This document shows, piece by piece, positions 22,722 through 29,351 of a stretch of 29,351 nt of DNA. The stretch is from Pseudaeromonas sp041911695 (GTDB taxonomy: Bacteria; Pseudomonadota; Gammaproteobacteria; Enterobacterales; Aeromonadaceae): contig JAYROM010000067.1 in assembly GCA_041911695.1 (NCBI GenBank), positions 1 through 29,351 on the forward strand, given 5' to 3'. Position numbers and translations under genes: made by a program. A model generated the notes under the pieces. It searched no databases, was not told where the DNA came from, and saw only the letters and a list, made by a program, of their open reading frames with translations. Each line of letters starts with the position of its first letter. The stretch's first letter is position 1.

Positions 22722-23879
22722 ATGACCGAACCTGTACATACGGCGGATCCGTTTGCCGAGATCCGTCCCTACCACGACGATGAAGTCCCGGCGGCGATCG
22801 AACGCCTGATTAATGATGAAGAGTTGCTGGCGGCGATTGCCCATTTCCGTTTTCCGCGTCTCTATCGCTGGGGCTATTGGCTGCTGCGTCCGTTGATCCG
22901 TCAAGCGCTGCACAAGCGCTGGGCCAAGGTGAGCACGGTACGCGATGTACAGAACGAAGTGGCCCATTTTATGACGCAGATGATTGCCTCCACCACCGCG
23001 GGGGTGACCTACTCCGGGCTGGAGCAGCTGGAGTCCGGCAAGGGTTATCTGTTTATCTCCAACCATCGCGATATCGCCATGGACCCGGCGTTCGTGAACT
23101 GGGGCCTGTACAAATGCGGACTGGAAACCGTGCGCATTGCTATCGGTGATAACTTGCTGCGCAAGCCGTGCGCGACCGAACTGATGCGTCTGAACAAGAG
23201 CTTTATCGTCAAGCGTTCGGCCAAGGGGCCGCGCGAGATGCTTAAGGCTTTCAGCGAACTGTCGGCCTATATTGGTCACTCGCTGCAGGAAGGTCACTCG
23301 ATCTGGATTGCCCAGAAAGAGGGGCGAGCCAAGGATGGGGATGATCGCACGGATCCGGCGATCCTGAAGATGTTCCACATGGCAGGCAAACAGCAAAAAA
23401 TCGCCTTTGCCGACCATATGCGCCAACTGAATATCGTGCCGGTCGCCATCTCCTATGAGCTGGATCCAGGCGATCAGGCCAAGGCGCGGGAGCTGGTCGA
23501 GCGTGCGCAGTCTGGTAGCTATGAAAAGGGTGAATTCGAAGACATCGACAGCATTGTGGCCGGGATTGTGGGGCAGAAGGGGCGGGTGCATGTCAGCCTC
23601 GGTCAACCACTGCAGGAGGCGTTTGATACGCCGGAAGCCTTGGCGGCACGCATTGATCAGGAGATCCATACCCTGTATCGACTGTTCCCGAACAATCTGG
23701 TGGCGGCCGGTCGTGGCGATGAGGTGACCTCAGCCGAACGAGCGGCCTTCGAGGCGCGTTTGCAAACGATGCCCGCTGAATGGCGGGATACGGTGCGGGC
23801 GATGTATGCGCGTCCGGTGCTGAATCACGATGCGGCCTTGGCAGCCAAACATGACCTGTCGGTGGCTGTCGAGGGGTGA
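22722..23879 (+). CDS. PlsC-like 1-acyl-sn-glycerol-3-phosphate acyltransferase family protein
   Basis: A 385-residue acyltransferase-domain protein. The active-site motif is SNHRDIAMDPAF, where His and Asp are five residues apart rather than the canonical four of HX4D. A second family block is IAQKEGRAKDGDDRTDPAILKMF, corresponding to the glycerophosphate-binding EG region. There is no clear signal peptide or long hydrophobic helix, so it is cytoplasmic or peripheral, probably acylating lysophospholipid or glycerol phosphate. The C-terminal 70 residues (AAFEARLQTMPAEWRDTVRAMY...) are helical. The ATG at 22722 has a weak ribosome site; an in-frame TTG at 22665 is less convincing. It is convergent with the decarboxylase gene across a shared terminator. 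Confidence 0.82.
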   Translation: MTEPVHTADPFAEIRPYHDDEVPAAIERLINDEELLAAIAHFRFPRLYRWGYWLLRPLIRQALHKRWAKVSTVRDVQNEVAHFMTQMIASTTAGVTYSGLEQLESGKGYLFISNHRDIAMDPAFVNWGLYKCGLETVRIAIGDNLLRKPCATELMRLNKSFIVKRSAKGPREMLKAFSELSAYIGHSLQEGHSIWIAQKEGRAKDGDDRTDPAILKMFHMAGKQQKIAFADHMRQLNIVPVAISYELDPGDQAKARELVERAQSGSYEKGEFEDIDSIVAGIVGQKGRVHVSLGQPLQEAFDTPEALAARIDQEIHTLYRLFPNNLVAAGRGDEVTSAERAAFEARLQTMPAEWRDTVRAMYARPVLNHDAALAAKHDLSVAVEG

Positions 23880-23909
23880 TACCTCGCCATCATTCATGGG
23901 CCACACGGC

Positions 23910-23947
23910 AAAAAAAACAGGGCGCTCGCGAGCGCCCTGTTTGCTTT
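23910..23947. terminator. Bidirectional intrinsic terminator
   Basis: ACAGGGCGCT-CGCG-AGCGCCCTGT is a perfect 10-bp hairpin flanked by eight A on the left and T-rich sequence on the right. It serves the convergent acyltransferase (+) and decarboxylase (-) genes, with the better T-tract on the minus strand. Confidence 0.92.
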
Positions 23948-23967
23948 CTGATCCTGACGCGGTGAGG

Positions 23968-25119
23968 TCAGGCCACCGCCTGCAGGGCGGCAACATCGCT
24001 GTCGATCACCACGATATTGGCTTTGCGGAAGAAGTTGAACTCGGTGGCTGAGGCCCAGGTGTAGGCACCCATCATACGGCCCACGATCAGATCGCCCACC
24101 TCCAGCTCCGGCAGGGCGATGTGTTCGGCAATCACATCGATGCTGTCGCAGGTCGGGCCGGCCAGCACCGAGGTGTGTAGCGGGCCTCGCGCATACGGTG
24201 CGCTCTTCGGGTAATCGATATGGTCGAACAGCTGACCGCTGTAGCTGCCATACAGGCCATCATCCAGATAGTACCAAGGCACATCAAAGCGCTCGGCCTT
24301 GCCCATCACGCTGGAGATGGACGTCATCGCCGGGGCAGAGATAAAGCGGCCTGGCTCGGCCAACAGGCGGATGTGTTCCGGCGTCTGGGTCAATGCGGCG
24401 CGGATCGGCGCGCAGAAGGCATCGATATCCAGCGGTGCCTCGTTCTGGTAGTCGACCGGGAAACCACCACCGATATCCAGTACTTCCAACCCCAACCCTT
24501 CGGCTGCCGCCTGGCGCAGCAGATCGTTACAGGCATTGATGGCTTCAACGTGACGGCGGGCATTCGGTACTTGTGAACCAACATGGAAGGAGAGACCGAT
24601 CACCGGGATCTCCATGGCGCGCGCCTGGCGCAGCATCGGCAGCACCATTTCCGGACGGCAACCAAACTTTTTCGACAGGTCTACCTTGGTTTCCGGATTC
24701 GGGAAACTGACGCGCAGCAGCAAACGGGCGCTATCGCGATAAGGCAGGAACTTCTTCAGTTCGGTCGGGTTATCAAAGACAAAGATATTGCAGCCATAAT
24801 CAAGCGCATGACGAATGTCGCCATCACGCTTGATCGGGTGGGTATGAATACAGGTGGTCGGGTCGATACCGGCATCACGCATCAAGTCGACTTCACCATT
24901 GGTGGCCAGATCAAAACTAGCCCCTTCGGCTTTCAGCACCTCGACCACACCCATATGCGGCAGCGGTTTGAGGGCGTAATGCAGGGTCACACCAGGCAGT
25001 GCCGCGGACAGGGCACGATATTGCTGACGGACAGCCGCCTGGTCCAGTACCAGCAGCGGCGAGCCAAATTCGGCGACCAAGTCGCGATAATCCATTCCCG
25101 AAACAGAGTGGCTGTTCAT
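23968..25119 (-). CDS. PLP-dependent ornithine/lysine decarboxylase-family enzyme (fold type III)
   Basis: A 383-residue alanine-racemase-fold decarboxylase of the Orn/DAP/Arg decarboxylase 2 family. PLP lysine is Lys51 in HYALKPLPH, His179 in SFHVGSQ stacks on the ring, DIGGGFP (215-221) and EPGRF (255-259) bind the phosphate, and Cys324-Asp325 in GPTCDSID come from the partner subunit. These fit eukaryote-type ornithine decarboxylase or the dual ornithine/lysine enzymes of Selenomonas and Vibrio, giving putrescine or cadaverine. I chose ATG 25119 because GAGGTG lies 10 bases upstream; the frame is open to 25203, and a later Met at 25095 has a poorer site. No antizyme or other polyamine gene is adjacent. 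Confidence 0.9.
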   Translation of the reverse strand: MNSHSVSGMDYRDLVAEFGSPLLVLDQAAVRQQYRALSAALPGVTLHYALKPLPHMGVVEVLKAEGASFDLATNGEVDLMRDAGIDPTTCIHTHPIKRDGDIRHALDYGCNIFVFDNPTELKKFLPYRDSARLLLRVSFPNPETKVDLSKKFGCRPEMVLPMLRQARAMEIPVIGLSFHVGSQVPNARRHVEAINACNDLLRQAAAEGLGLEVLDIGGGFPVDYQNEAPLDIDAFCAPIRAALTQTPEHIRLLAEPGRFISAPAMTSISSVMGKAERFDVPWYYLDDGLYGSYSGQLFDHIDYPKSAPYARGPLHTSVLAGPTCDSIDVIAEHIALPELEVGDLIVGRMMGAYTWASATEFNFFRKANIVVIDSDVAALQAVA

Positions 25120-25194
25120 CTTGTCCAAACACCTCACAAAAGGGCCATGGCCCTGGGTCAGTTCAATCTCCTCGCGGCATGGCGGGAGGGAGGA

Positions 25195-25217
25195 ATAATG
25201 CAAACGCGCGCATTATC
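25195..25217 (-). promoter_or_regulatory. Inverted repeat over a possible decarboxylase promoter
   Basis: ATAATGC-N8-GCATTAT occurs about 80-100 bp before the chosen decarboxylase start. On the minus strand it overlaps GATAAT (25217-25212), a good -10 hexamer. The -35 is poor, so the call is tentative. Confidence 0.35.
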
Positions 25218-25661
25218 GGGCATCGCGCAGCTCATGCAATATCCCTTGTCGTCAGCGGTGGATTGGCGGGGGCTCTTAGGGCGGTTTTTGCAGGTTTTTA
25301 CCGTGAGTTTTTCTATTTATATGGCAAAAGAAACTGCATAAATTGCAATGTAAGGCACAAAAGTGGGACAACAGTCGGCATTGCGGGAGATATGCAGAAT
25401 TTTGTCGCAAAGTGATATCGATGAATAATTTTTTTCAAAAAGAGAAAAAAATGCTGATTTTTATGCTGTATTGATGCATGAAATGTCAGGTTGTGTGCAA
25501 GTAAATTATCCGTCCTGGCATGGCCCAAGATTGCCGGACACTATGCCATCGAGTGATGAAGGTTGAACGTTACTGAAACCAATGGACAATTTTTCGTGCA
25601 AAAAATCACCATCTCTGATGGAATAGGTACTGCTTGAGTACTGGTCGTACTAGATAGACTG

Positions 25662-25728
25662 GGAAATAGCCCCATGAAAAAGGTTTCATACGGAAATACT
25701 GTGAACATGTTCATGCTTTGGTATTTCC
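25662..25728. repeat. Cluster of nested inverted repeats upstream of pilE
   Basis: Within 67 bp there are GGAAATA twice (25662, 25692), ATGAAA-AAGG-TTTCAT (25674-25689), and GGAAATAC / GTATTTCC (25692-25699 and 25721-25728) enclosing the perfect palindrome TGAACATGTTCA (25702-25713). The element could fold as one or two alternative hairpins or bind a dimeric regulator. Confidence 0.75.
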
Positions 25729-25774
25729 TATATCGGTCCGTTGCCATAATAGGAATAGGCTGTCGGAGAAGAGC

Positions 25775-25791
25775 GAACACATTCCGTGTTC
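25775..25791. repeat. Inverted repeat just upstream of pilE
   Basis: GAACAC-ATTCC-GTGTTC is a perfect 6-bp inverted repeat with a 5-nt spacer, 43 bp before the pilE start. A regulator site or small hairpin is possible. It shares the GAACA/TGTTC half-site with the palindrome at 25702. Confidence 0.6.
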
Positions 25792-25833
25792 TAGCAAATT
25801 TTATGATTGGTATTAAGTTAATTGGATGGCGTT

Positions 25834-26226
25834 GTGTTCAAGGTTGAAGCGCGTTCTAATCGATCGGATTACGGTTTTACGCTGATCGAGTTAATCATTG
25901 TTGTGGCGATTGTTGCCATCATTGCTTCGGTGGCGTTGCCGGCATATCAAAGTTATGTCCGTAGCAGTTACCGCAACCAGGCACAGATGGGTATGGAGAC
26001 ATTGGCCCAGTTGATGGAGCGTAATCATGCCCGTCAGGGCGTGTATCCAACCGCACTACCTACTGCGGAACTCCCTACACAATACTCATTTTCGTTAGGC
26101 GCATCTTCAAGCACCAGTATCTACACCCTGGTCGCAACACCGGTTGGTGCACAGTCCAAAGACAGTTGTGGCACCTTGACTCTGGACTATACCGGCAGCA
26201 AAACGCCAAGCGAGTGCTGGCAGTGA
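25834..26226 (+). CDS. pilE: Type IV minor pilin PilE
   Basis: A 130-residue class III prepilin. The leader MFKVEARSNRSDYG (14 residues) ends at the PilD peptidase site G/FTLIELIIVVAIVAIIASVALPAYQSY, with Glu at +5. The pilin head ends in the pair of cysteines DSCGTLTLDYTGSKTPSECW, the disulfide loop of PilE-type minor pilins. The start is uncertain: I use GTG at 25834, with GGATGG at 25824; an in-frame TTG at 25822 lengthens the leader to 18. An ATG at 25826 is out of frame. It is the first gene of the minor-pilin operon. After cleavage it would be assembled through the inner membrane as an initiator or tip component of the pilus used for twitching, adhesion or DNA uptake. Confidence 0.88.
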   Translation: MFKVEARSNRSDYGFTLIELIIVVAIVAIIASVALPAYQSYVRSSYRNQAQMGMETLAQLMERNHARQGVYPTALPTAELPTQYSFSLGASSSTSIYTLVATPVGAQSKDSCGTLTLDYTGSKTPSECWQ

Positions 26227-26741
26227 AAAACGCGATATCGAGTACTAGGACACGATGCGTTGCACCGCAATTGAGGGGGTTCACCCTGCTCGAATTGTTA
26301 GTGACGCTGGCGGTCGCCCTGATTCTGATCTCGATAGCTACGCCGGCATGGACCGCGTTGGTATCGGCTAGCCGTCTGTCATCAACAGCTGATCTGTTGC
26401 AGACCGGTTACCGGATGGCGCGTACTGAAGCGGTCAAATCCTCTGCTACGACAATATTGCAACCGGTGTCGGGCAGTGACTGGAACAGTGGTTGGGTGGT
26501 GATGATAACCAAGCTTGATGGTAGTCAGGAGATAGTATGGCGTTCGGGTGCGCTGCCGTCAGGGATCGGGGTGACGCCGGACATTCGCAAACCGGTGCGG
26601 ATAGCAGGTACCGGCGCGTTGAAAACCAGTGTCTCCGGTGCACAAGGGCCGACCCGATTTACCCTTTCGGCACCTGGCTCCTCAATGTGTCTGAATTTAC
26701 TGGTTAGCGGGCAAAGCTACCTGGCAGACGGAGGATGCTGA
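26223..26741 (+). CDS. fimT: Minor pilin FimT/GspH family
   Basis: A 172-residue prepilin with a GspH/FimT domain. The start is GTG at 26223, overlapping the pilE stop (GTGA), which implies translational coupling. The leader is a long 19 residues and ends G/FTLLELLVTLAVALILISIATPAW with Glu at +5. The head includes RMARTEAVKSS after the stalk, the usual FimT segment, and two cysteines near the C-terminus (MCLNL, DGGC). FimT proteins bind DNA and support pilus assembly in natural transformation in some species. Confidence 0.88.
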   Translation: MKNAISSTRTRCVAPQLRGFTLLELLVTLAVALILISIATPAWTALVSASRLSSTADLLQTGYRMARTEAVKSSATTILQPVSGSDWNSGWVVMITKLDGSQEIVWRSGALPSGIGVTPDIRKPVRIAGTGALKTSVSGAQGPTRFTLSAPGSSMCLNLLVSGQSYLADGGC

Positions 26742-27136
26742 TGCGATCAGAAACAAGAGCCACTTCGCAAGGCTTTGCTTTGCTTGAGGTGCTTATCGCT
26801 ATGCTGGTCGCAGCGGTTGCCCTATTGGGTCTAGCTCAGTTGGAGGTTCGTGCAGTCCAAGGGGCGCAAAGTAGTCTGGACTATGCGATTGCAACCACCA
26901 GGTTGAACAATCTGACCGAGCAAATTCGTGCCAATCTATGTAACAACCGAAGTCAAGCTACGGTGTATCAACAAACGGTGAACAATTGGAAAGCCGGTTT
27001 GCCTGCAGGGGGCAGGGCATCCATACCACTGCAGTATGCTGACAACATGATATTCACTCTGTCGTGGCAGGATACCCGTCTGACTACGGGTAATAGCGTG
27101 ACGATAAATCCCGTATTCCCGGATATTTGTAATTAG
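26741..27136 (+). CDS. pilV: Minor pilin PilV
   Basis: A 131-residue prepilin. Leader MRSETRATSQG is followed by FALLEVLIAMLVAAVALLGLAQLE with Glu at +5, matching PilV/GspI-type minor pilins (LLEVLIAM). ATG 26741 was preferred to the in-frame ATG at 26735 because GGAGG (26730-26734) lies six bases before 26741 and directly abuts 26735. It shares one base with the fimT stop (TGATG). Two cysteines (NLCNN and the near-terminal DICN) may form a disulfide. Confidence 0.88.
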   Translation: MRSETRATSQGFALLEVLIAMLVAAVALLGLAQLEVRAVQGAQSSLDYAIATTRLNNLTEQIRANLCNNRSQATVYQQTVNNWKAGLPAGGRASIPLQYADNMIFTLSWQDTRLTTGNSVTINPVFPDICN

Positions 27137-27145
27137 GAGTGCCAA

Positions 27146-27697
27146 TTGTCTCGTTGCATGTTAAAGAGACAGGCCGGTTTCAGCCTGATTGAGTTGATGG
27201 TGGCCGTATTGCTCGGTCTGGTCCTAGTGATGGGTACCGCCTCATTTTATTCAACCCTGCATACAACCAGTCTGATAGCCAGCCAGTTAGGGGCCGCCCA
27301 GGAATCGTTACAAGCTGTCAGTATGATAGTCGGCCGTGCGGTGAGGCAGGCAAGCACTGTTTCCGTATTGAACAACGGGAAAAGTATGCAGGTCACCTAT
27401 GGAAATATTCAGGACGCAGATAGGGTTTCAAGTTGTCTTGGAAACATTCGCACTAACAACAATGTTGACACCTTTGTTTTTGAGAATGGCCAATTGAAAT
27501 GCAATGATGGTATTGTTAACCAGAATATTGTGGTTGCTTTAGATATACAAGATCTCTGGTTTAGTGTTAGTGCGGGTAGTCCAAATATTGTCACTGTTGT
27601 CGTTAAGCCTACAAATTTACCTTCATCATACAATAATGGTGTCACGTTGGTTTTTTCTATGTGGCAAAAATATATCCAGTCACGCGCGGGCGCTTGA
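27146..27697 (+). CDS. pilW: Minor pilin PilW
   Basis: A 183-residue prepilin. Leader MSRCMLKRQAG precedes FSLIELMVAVLLGLVLVMGTASFYSTLHTT, with Glu at +5 and the PilW wording LIELMVAVLLGL. The start is TTG at 27146, exactly six bases after AGGAG (27135-27139); the first ATG (27158) would be too far. The protein is short for PilW, often above 250 residues, so the head domain is reduced. It lies 9 bp after pilV and 17 bp before the next gene, so the operon continues. Confidence 0.85.
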   Translation: MSRCMLKRQAGFSLIELMVAVLLGLVLVMGTASFYSTLHTTSLIASQLGAAQESLQAVSMIVGRAVRQASTVSVLNNGKSMQVTYGNIQDADRVSSCLGNIRTNNNVDTFVFENGQLKCNDGIVNQNIVVALDIQDLWFSVSAGSPNIVTVVVKPTNLPSSYNNGVTLVFSMWQKYIQSRAGA

Positions 27698-27714
27698 ACT
27701 GATAGGAGTGATAC

Positions 27715-29351
27715 ATGATCCCCCCATTATCCCCTCGTCAATCTGGTTATGTGCTCGTCACCGTGCTGGTTTTGTCTCTCGTTGCAAGCTTGGTCGTTTT
27801 TGTTTCGTTACGACAAAACCATCTTTTGGAACGAATGAGCGGTAATCAGCAAAAGACACTCAATGCCAGTCTTGCTGCTAGCCATGGTGTTTCGGATGCG
27901 ATCCTGTATATGAAGAGCGTCAGTTTTGAACTGACTAGAATAACGGATGCTAATACAGGGCTTGTAAGCCAGAAGGGGACACCGGACAATTATAGTATCT
28001 CGAATGTTTTCTATAGTGCTTCAGACAAAAAACTCACCTTTCTGAGTAAAGGGCAATACCAGAATGCTATCGCCTATTTGCGCACCACATTTTTGTTGAA
28101 CTCCGGCAGCGCCGGGAATGCCACTGGCGTGATTGGTTGTAATGATATAATTATCAACGGAGGGGGGTTCATCGACAGCTATGACTCTAGCAAAGGGGGC
28201 TACGACTCCAACAGCAACCGCGCAAATAATGCATTTGTCGCTCTGGTGAACGGAAACTCCGAAAATGTGCAAGGTGAACCCAGTCGTATCCCGCTTGGAT
28301 TATCAGTCATTAATGGTGATTTTACAGCCTACAATGGTTATGTCACGACAAAAGGCAATGGATCAATTGTTTCTGGTAACGTAGTTGCTAATGGGAAAGT
28401 CATTTTAAATGGCAATACTACTATAGGCGGTAATGTCTCCGCAAAAAATGAAGTAACACTTAATGGAAACAACACTGTGGGGGGGGCTGTGCATGCTGGT
28501 GGGGAGTTTATTGCTAACTCAGGTACTGTTGTGAGTGGCAATGTATCGGCAAACAGCGTAAGAATGAATGGGAACACTGAAATATCTGGTAGCGTCACCT
28601 CTAATGGTGAGCTCACAATGTCAGGAAACAATACCACTATTGGAGGTAATGCATCAGCTTCAACCGCTGATATCAAAGGTACAATTAAAGGCTCTTTATC
28701 GGTAGACTCATCGAGTATTTCAACGGATAACGGTAACGGTAAGGCATTAGGTGGTGTGACCTATAATGCCACGAGTCGGGCAAAAAATGTTGCACCGACG
28801 ATGCCGGATCCTGGCGAACTGACTAATATCTGTCAACAAAATGTTGCTAGCAACACTTGGTTGAAAAATCAGCTTGGGACATTACCGAACTCTACATCAG
28901 GCGAGCTAAACAATGCTAATTTTGGTAGTGGTTTAACGAATAATGCTGTTTATAGTAAAATGTCCCTTGCCGGTGAGAGTGCCGACAACAGGAAAATCAT
29001 TACAGTTTTGGATAATACAGTGGTGTATGTTACGGGAGAAATCGTTCTTACTAATTTATCCATTCGAATTGCTAAAGGTAAAAGTCTCACTTTCAAGCAA
29101 GTCACTGGTGGCACGGGGAAAGTGATTGACATGAATGATGTAAACATAACGGCAACGGATGGTACTGCGTTGGGTGCTGCAAGTAATAATGGTGTGGCAC
29201 CATTCTCAATTTATTCTGACAGTACAGACAAAGTAAATATTCGGGCTGAAAACAATGAAACAAATAATATGTATGCAGCAATCTATGCGCCCCTTGCTCG
29301 CGTCACCCCGCGAGCTGGTTCAGGCAACTTATCTGGCTCCATACTGGCAAA
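27715..29351 (+). CDS. pilX: Large PilX-like minor pilin with a bactofilin-like repeat domain, partial at the window end
   Basis: An open frame of at least 545 codons with no stop before the window edge. ATG 27715 has AGGAG at 27704-27708. The short leader MIPPLSPRQSG precedes a hydrophobic helix YVLVTVLVLSLVASLVVFVSL without Glu at +5, as in PilX/GspK-type subunits; the following LLERMSGNQQKTLNASLAASHG is the standard PilX_N helix. From about residue 215 to 335 come roughly seven imperfect 14-20-residue repeats of the type TIGGNVSAKNEVTLNGNN, rich in Asn, Gly, Ser and Thr, resembling bactofilin-like beta-helices. The segment NNMYAAIYAPLARVTPRAGSGNLSGSILA resembles the DUF7305 domain found in other PilX_N proteins. 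Typical PilX is under 200 residues. GC is well below the rest of the window. Confidence 0.85.
   Translation, partial: MIPPLSPRQSGYVLVTVLVLSLVASLVVFVSLRQNHLLERMSGNQQKTLNASLAASHGVSDAILYMKSVSFELTRITDANTGLVSQKGTPDNYSISNVFYSASDKKLTFLSKGQYQNAIAYLRTTFLLNSGSAGNATGVIGCNDIIINGGGFIDSYDSSKGGYDSNSNRANNAFVALVNGNSENVQGEPSRIPLGLSVINGDFTAYNGYVTTKGNGSIVSGNVVANGKVILNGNTTIGGNVSAKNEVTLNGNNTVGGAVHAGGEFIANSGTVVSGNVSANSVRMNGNTEISGSVTSNGELTMSGNNTTIGGNASASTADIKGTIKGSLSVDSSSISTDNGNGKALGGVTYNATSRAKNVAPTMPDPGELTNICQQNVASNTWLKNQLGTLPNSTSGELNNANFGSGLTNNAVYSKMSLAGESADNRKIITVLDNTVVYVTGEIVLTNLSIRIAKGKSLTFKQVTGGTGKVIDMNDVNITATDGTALGAASNNGVAPFSIYSDSTDKVNIRAENNETNNMYAAIYAPLARVTPRAGSGNLSGSILA
28479..28486 (+). repeat. Run of eight G inside the pilX-like gene
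   Basis: Eight consecutive G occur in an otherwise AT-rich coding stretch (codons GTG GGG GGG GCT, near residue 255). Slippage by one base would truncate the protein within the repeat domain. Confidence 0.85.

Larger units (their letters stand above)
25120..25833. other. Long AT-rich intergenic region before the minor-pilin operon
   Basis: No gene is supportable in this 0.7-kb stretch. GC content falls sharply from about 25300 onward, with A/T runs near 25425-25460. It carries an inverted repeat near the decarboxylase start (25195-25217), a nest of palindromes (25662-25728) and a further inverted repeat (25775-25791). The only sizeable open frame (25541-25780, minus) has no recognisable protein features. 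Confidence 0.7.

Noticed and set aside
22662..23669. 335-codon minus-strand frame opposite the acyltransferase gene
   Set aside because: An antisense shadow of a GC-rich gene with strong family motifs; the translation has no domain pattern and is His/Arg/Gln-rich.
25563..25576. AACGTTAC near 25566 as a seventh copy of the mannan operator
   Set aside because: Only one half-site matches; the other half and both ends differ, and no sugar gene is near.

Overview
The window is chromosomal DNA from a gammaproteobacterium, probably close to the Aeromonadales/Vibrionales. The best evidence is a CRP that is almost identical to the E. coli protein through its helix-turn-helix. Around it, yheU, crp, argD and pabA keep the E. 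coli relative order and orientation (yheU upstream of crp, with argD and pabA convergent on it). I cannot name the genus. Most of the window is GC-rich; the last ~3.5 kb is clearly more AT-rich.

1-12.1 kb: a partial MATE-family exporter is followed by a probable beta-mannan/glucomannan utilisation regulon. It holds a LacI-type regulator, phosphomannomutase (manB), two GH130 glycoside phosphorylases of different subtypes, a LamB-type sugar porin and, on the minus strand, a GH5 lipoprotein that looks like an endo-mannanase. A chemoreceptor and a VasI/TagO-like periplasmic protein lie between the porin and the GH5 gene. The proposed flow is: surface cleavage by GH5, outer-membrane entry through the porin, phosphorolysis to mannose 1-phosphate (plus glucose or shorter mannosides) by the GH130 enzymes, then ManB conversion to mannose 6-phosphate. 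A near-identical palindrome, best copy TCGTAACGTTACGA, occurs six times, only at the borders of these genes. It is a strong candidate operator for the LacI protein. CRP-like sites accompany it at three promoters, two of them with class II spacing to a -10 element.

12.3-19.7 kb: conserved housekeeping genes pabA, pyrC and argD (+), then a beta-hydroxyacid dehydrogenase and a HAD-fold protein that has lost its catalytic aspartate (+), and an orphan LysR regulator, crp and yheU (-). A near-perfect CRP site upstream of crp suggests autoregulation.

19.7-25.1 kb: a MocR-type (GntR/aminotransferase) regulator divergent from two tandem LysE/RhtB exporters, a PlsC-like acyltransferase, and a convergent ornithine/lysine decarboxylase-family enzyme.

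25.1-29.35 kb: a 0.7-kb AT-rich intergenic region rich in inverted repeats, then a minor-pilin operon pilE-fimT-pilV-pilW, and an open reading frame running off the window end. That last protein joins a PilX/GspK-like N-terminus to a large Asn/Gly/Ser-rich repeat domain resembling a bactofilin-like beta-helix. It is the most unusual protein in the window. No rRNA, tRNA, CRISPR array, transposase or integrase was seen.
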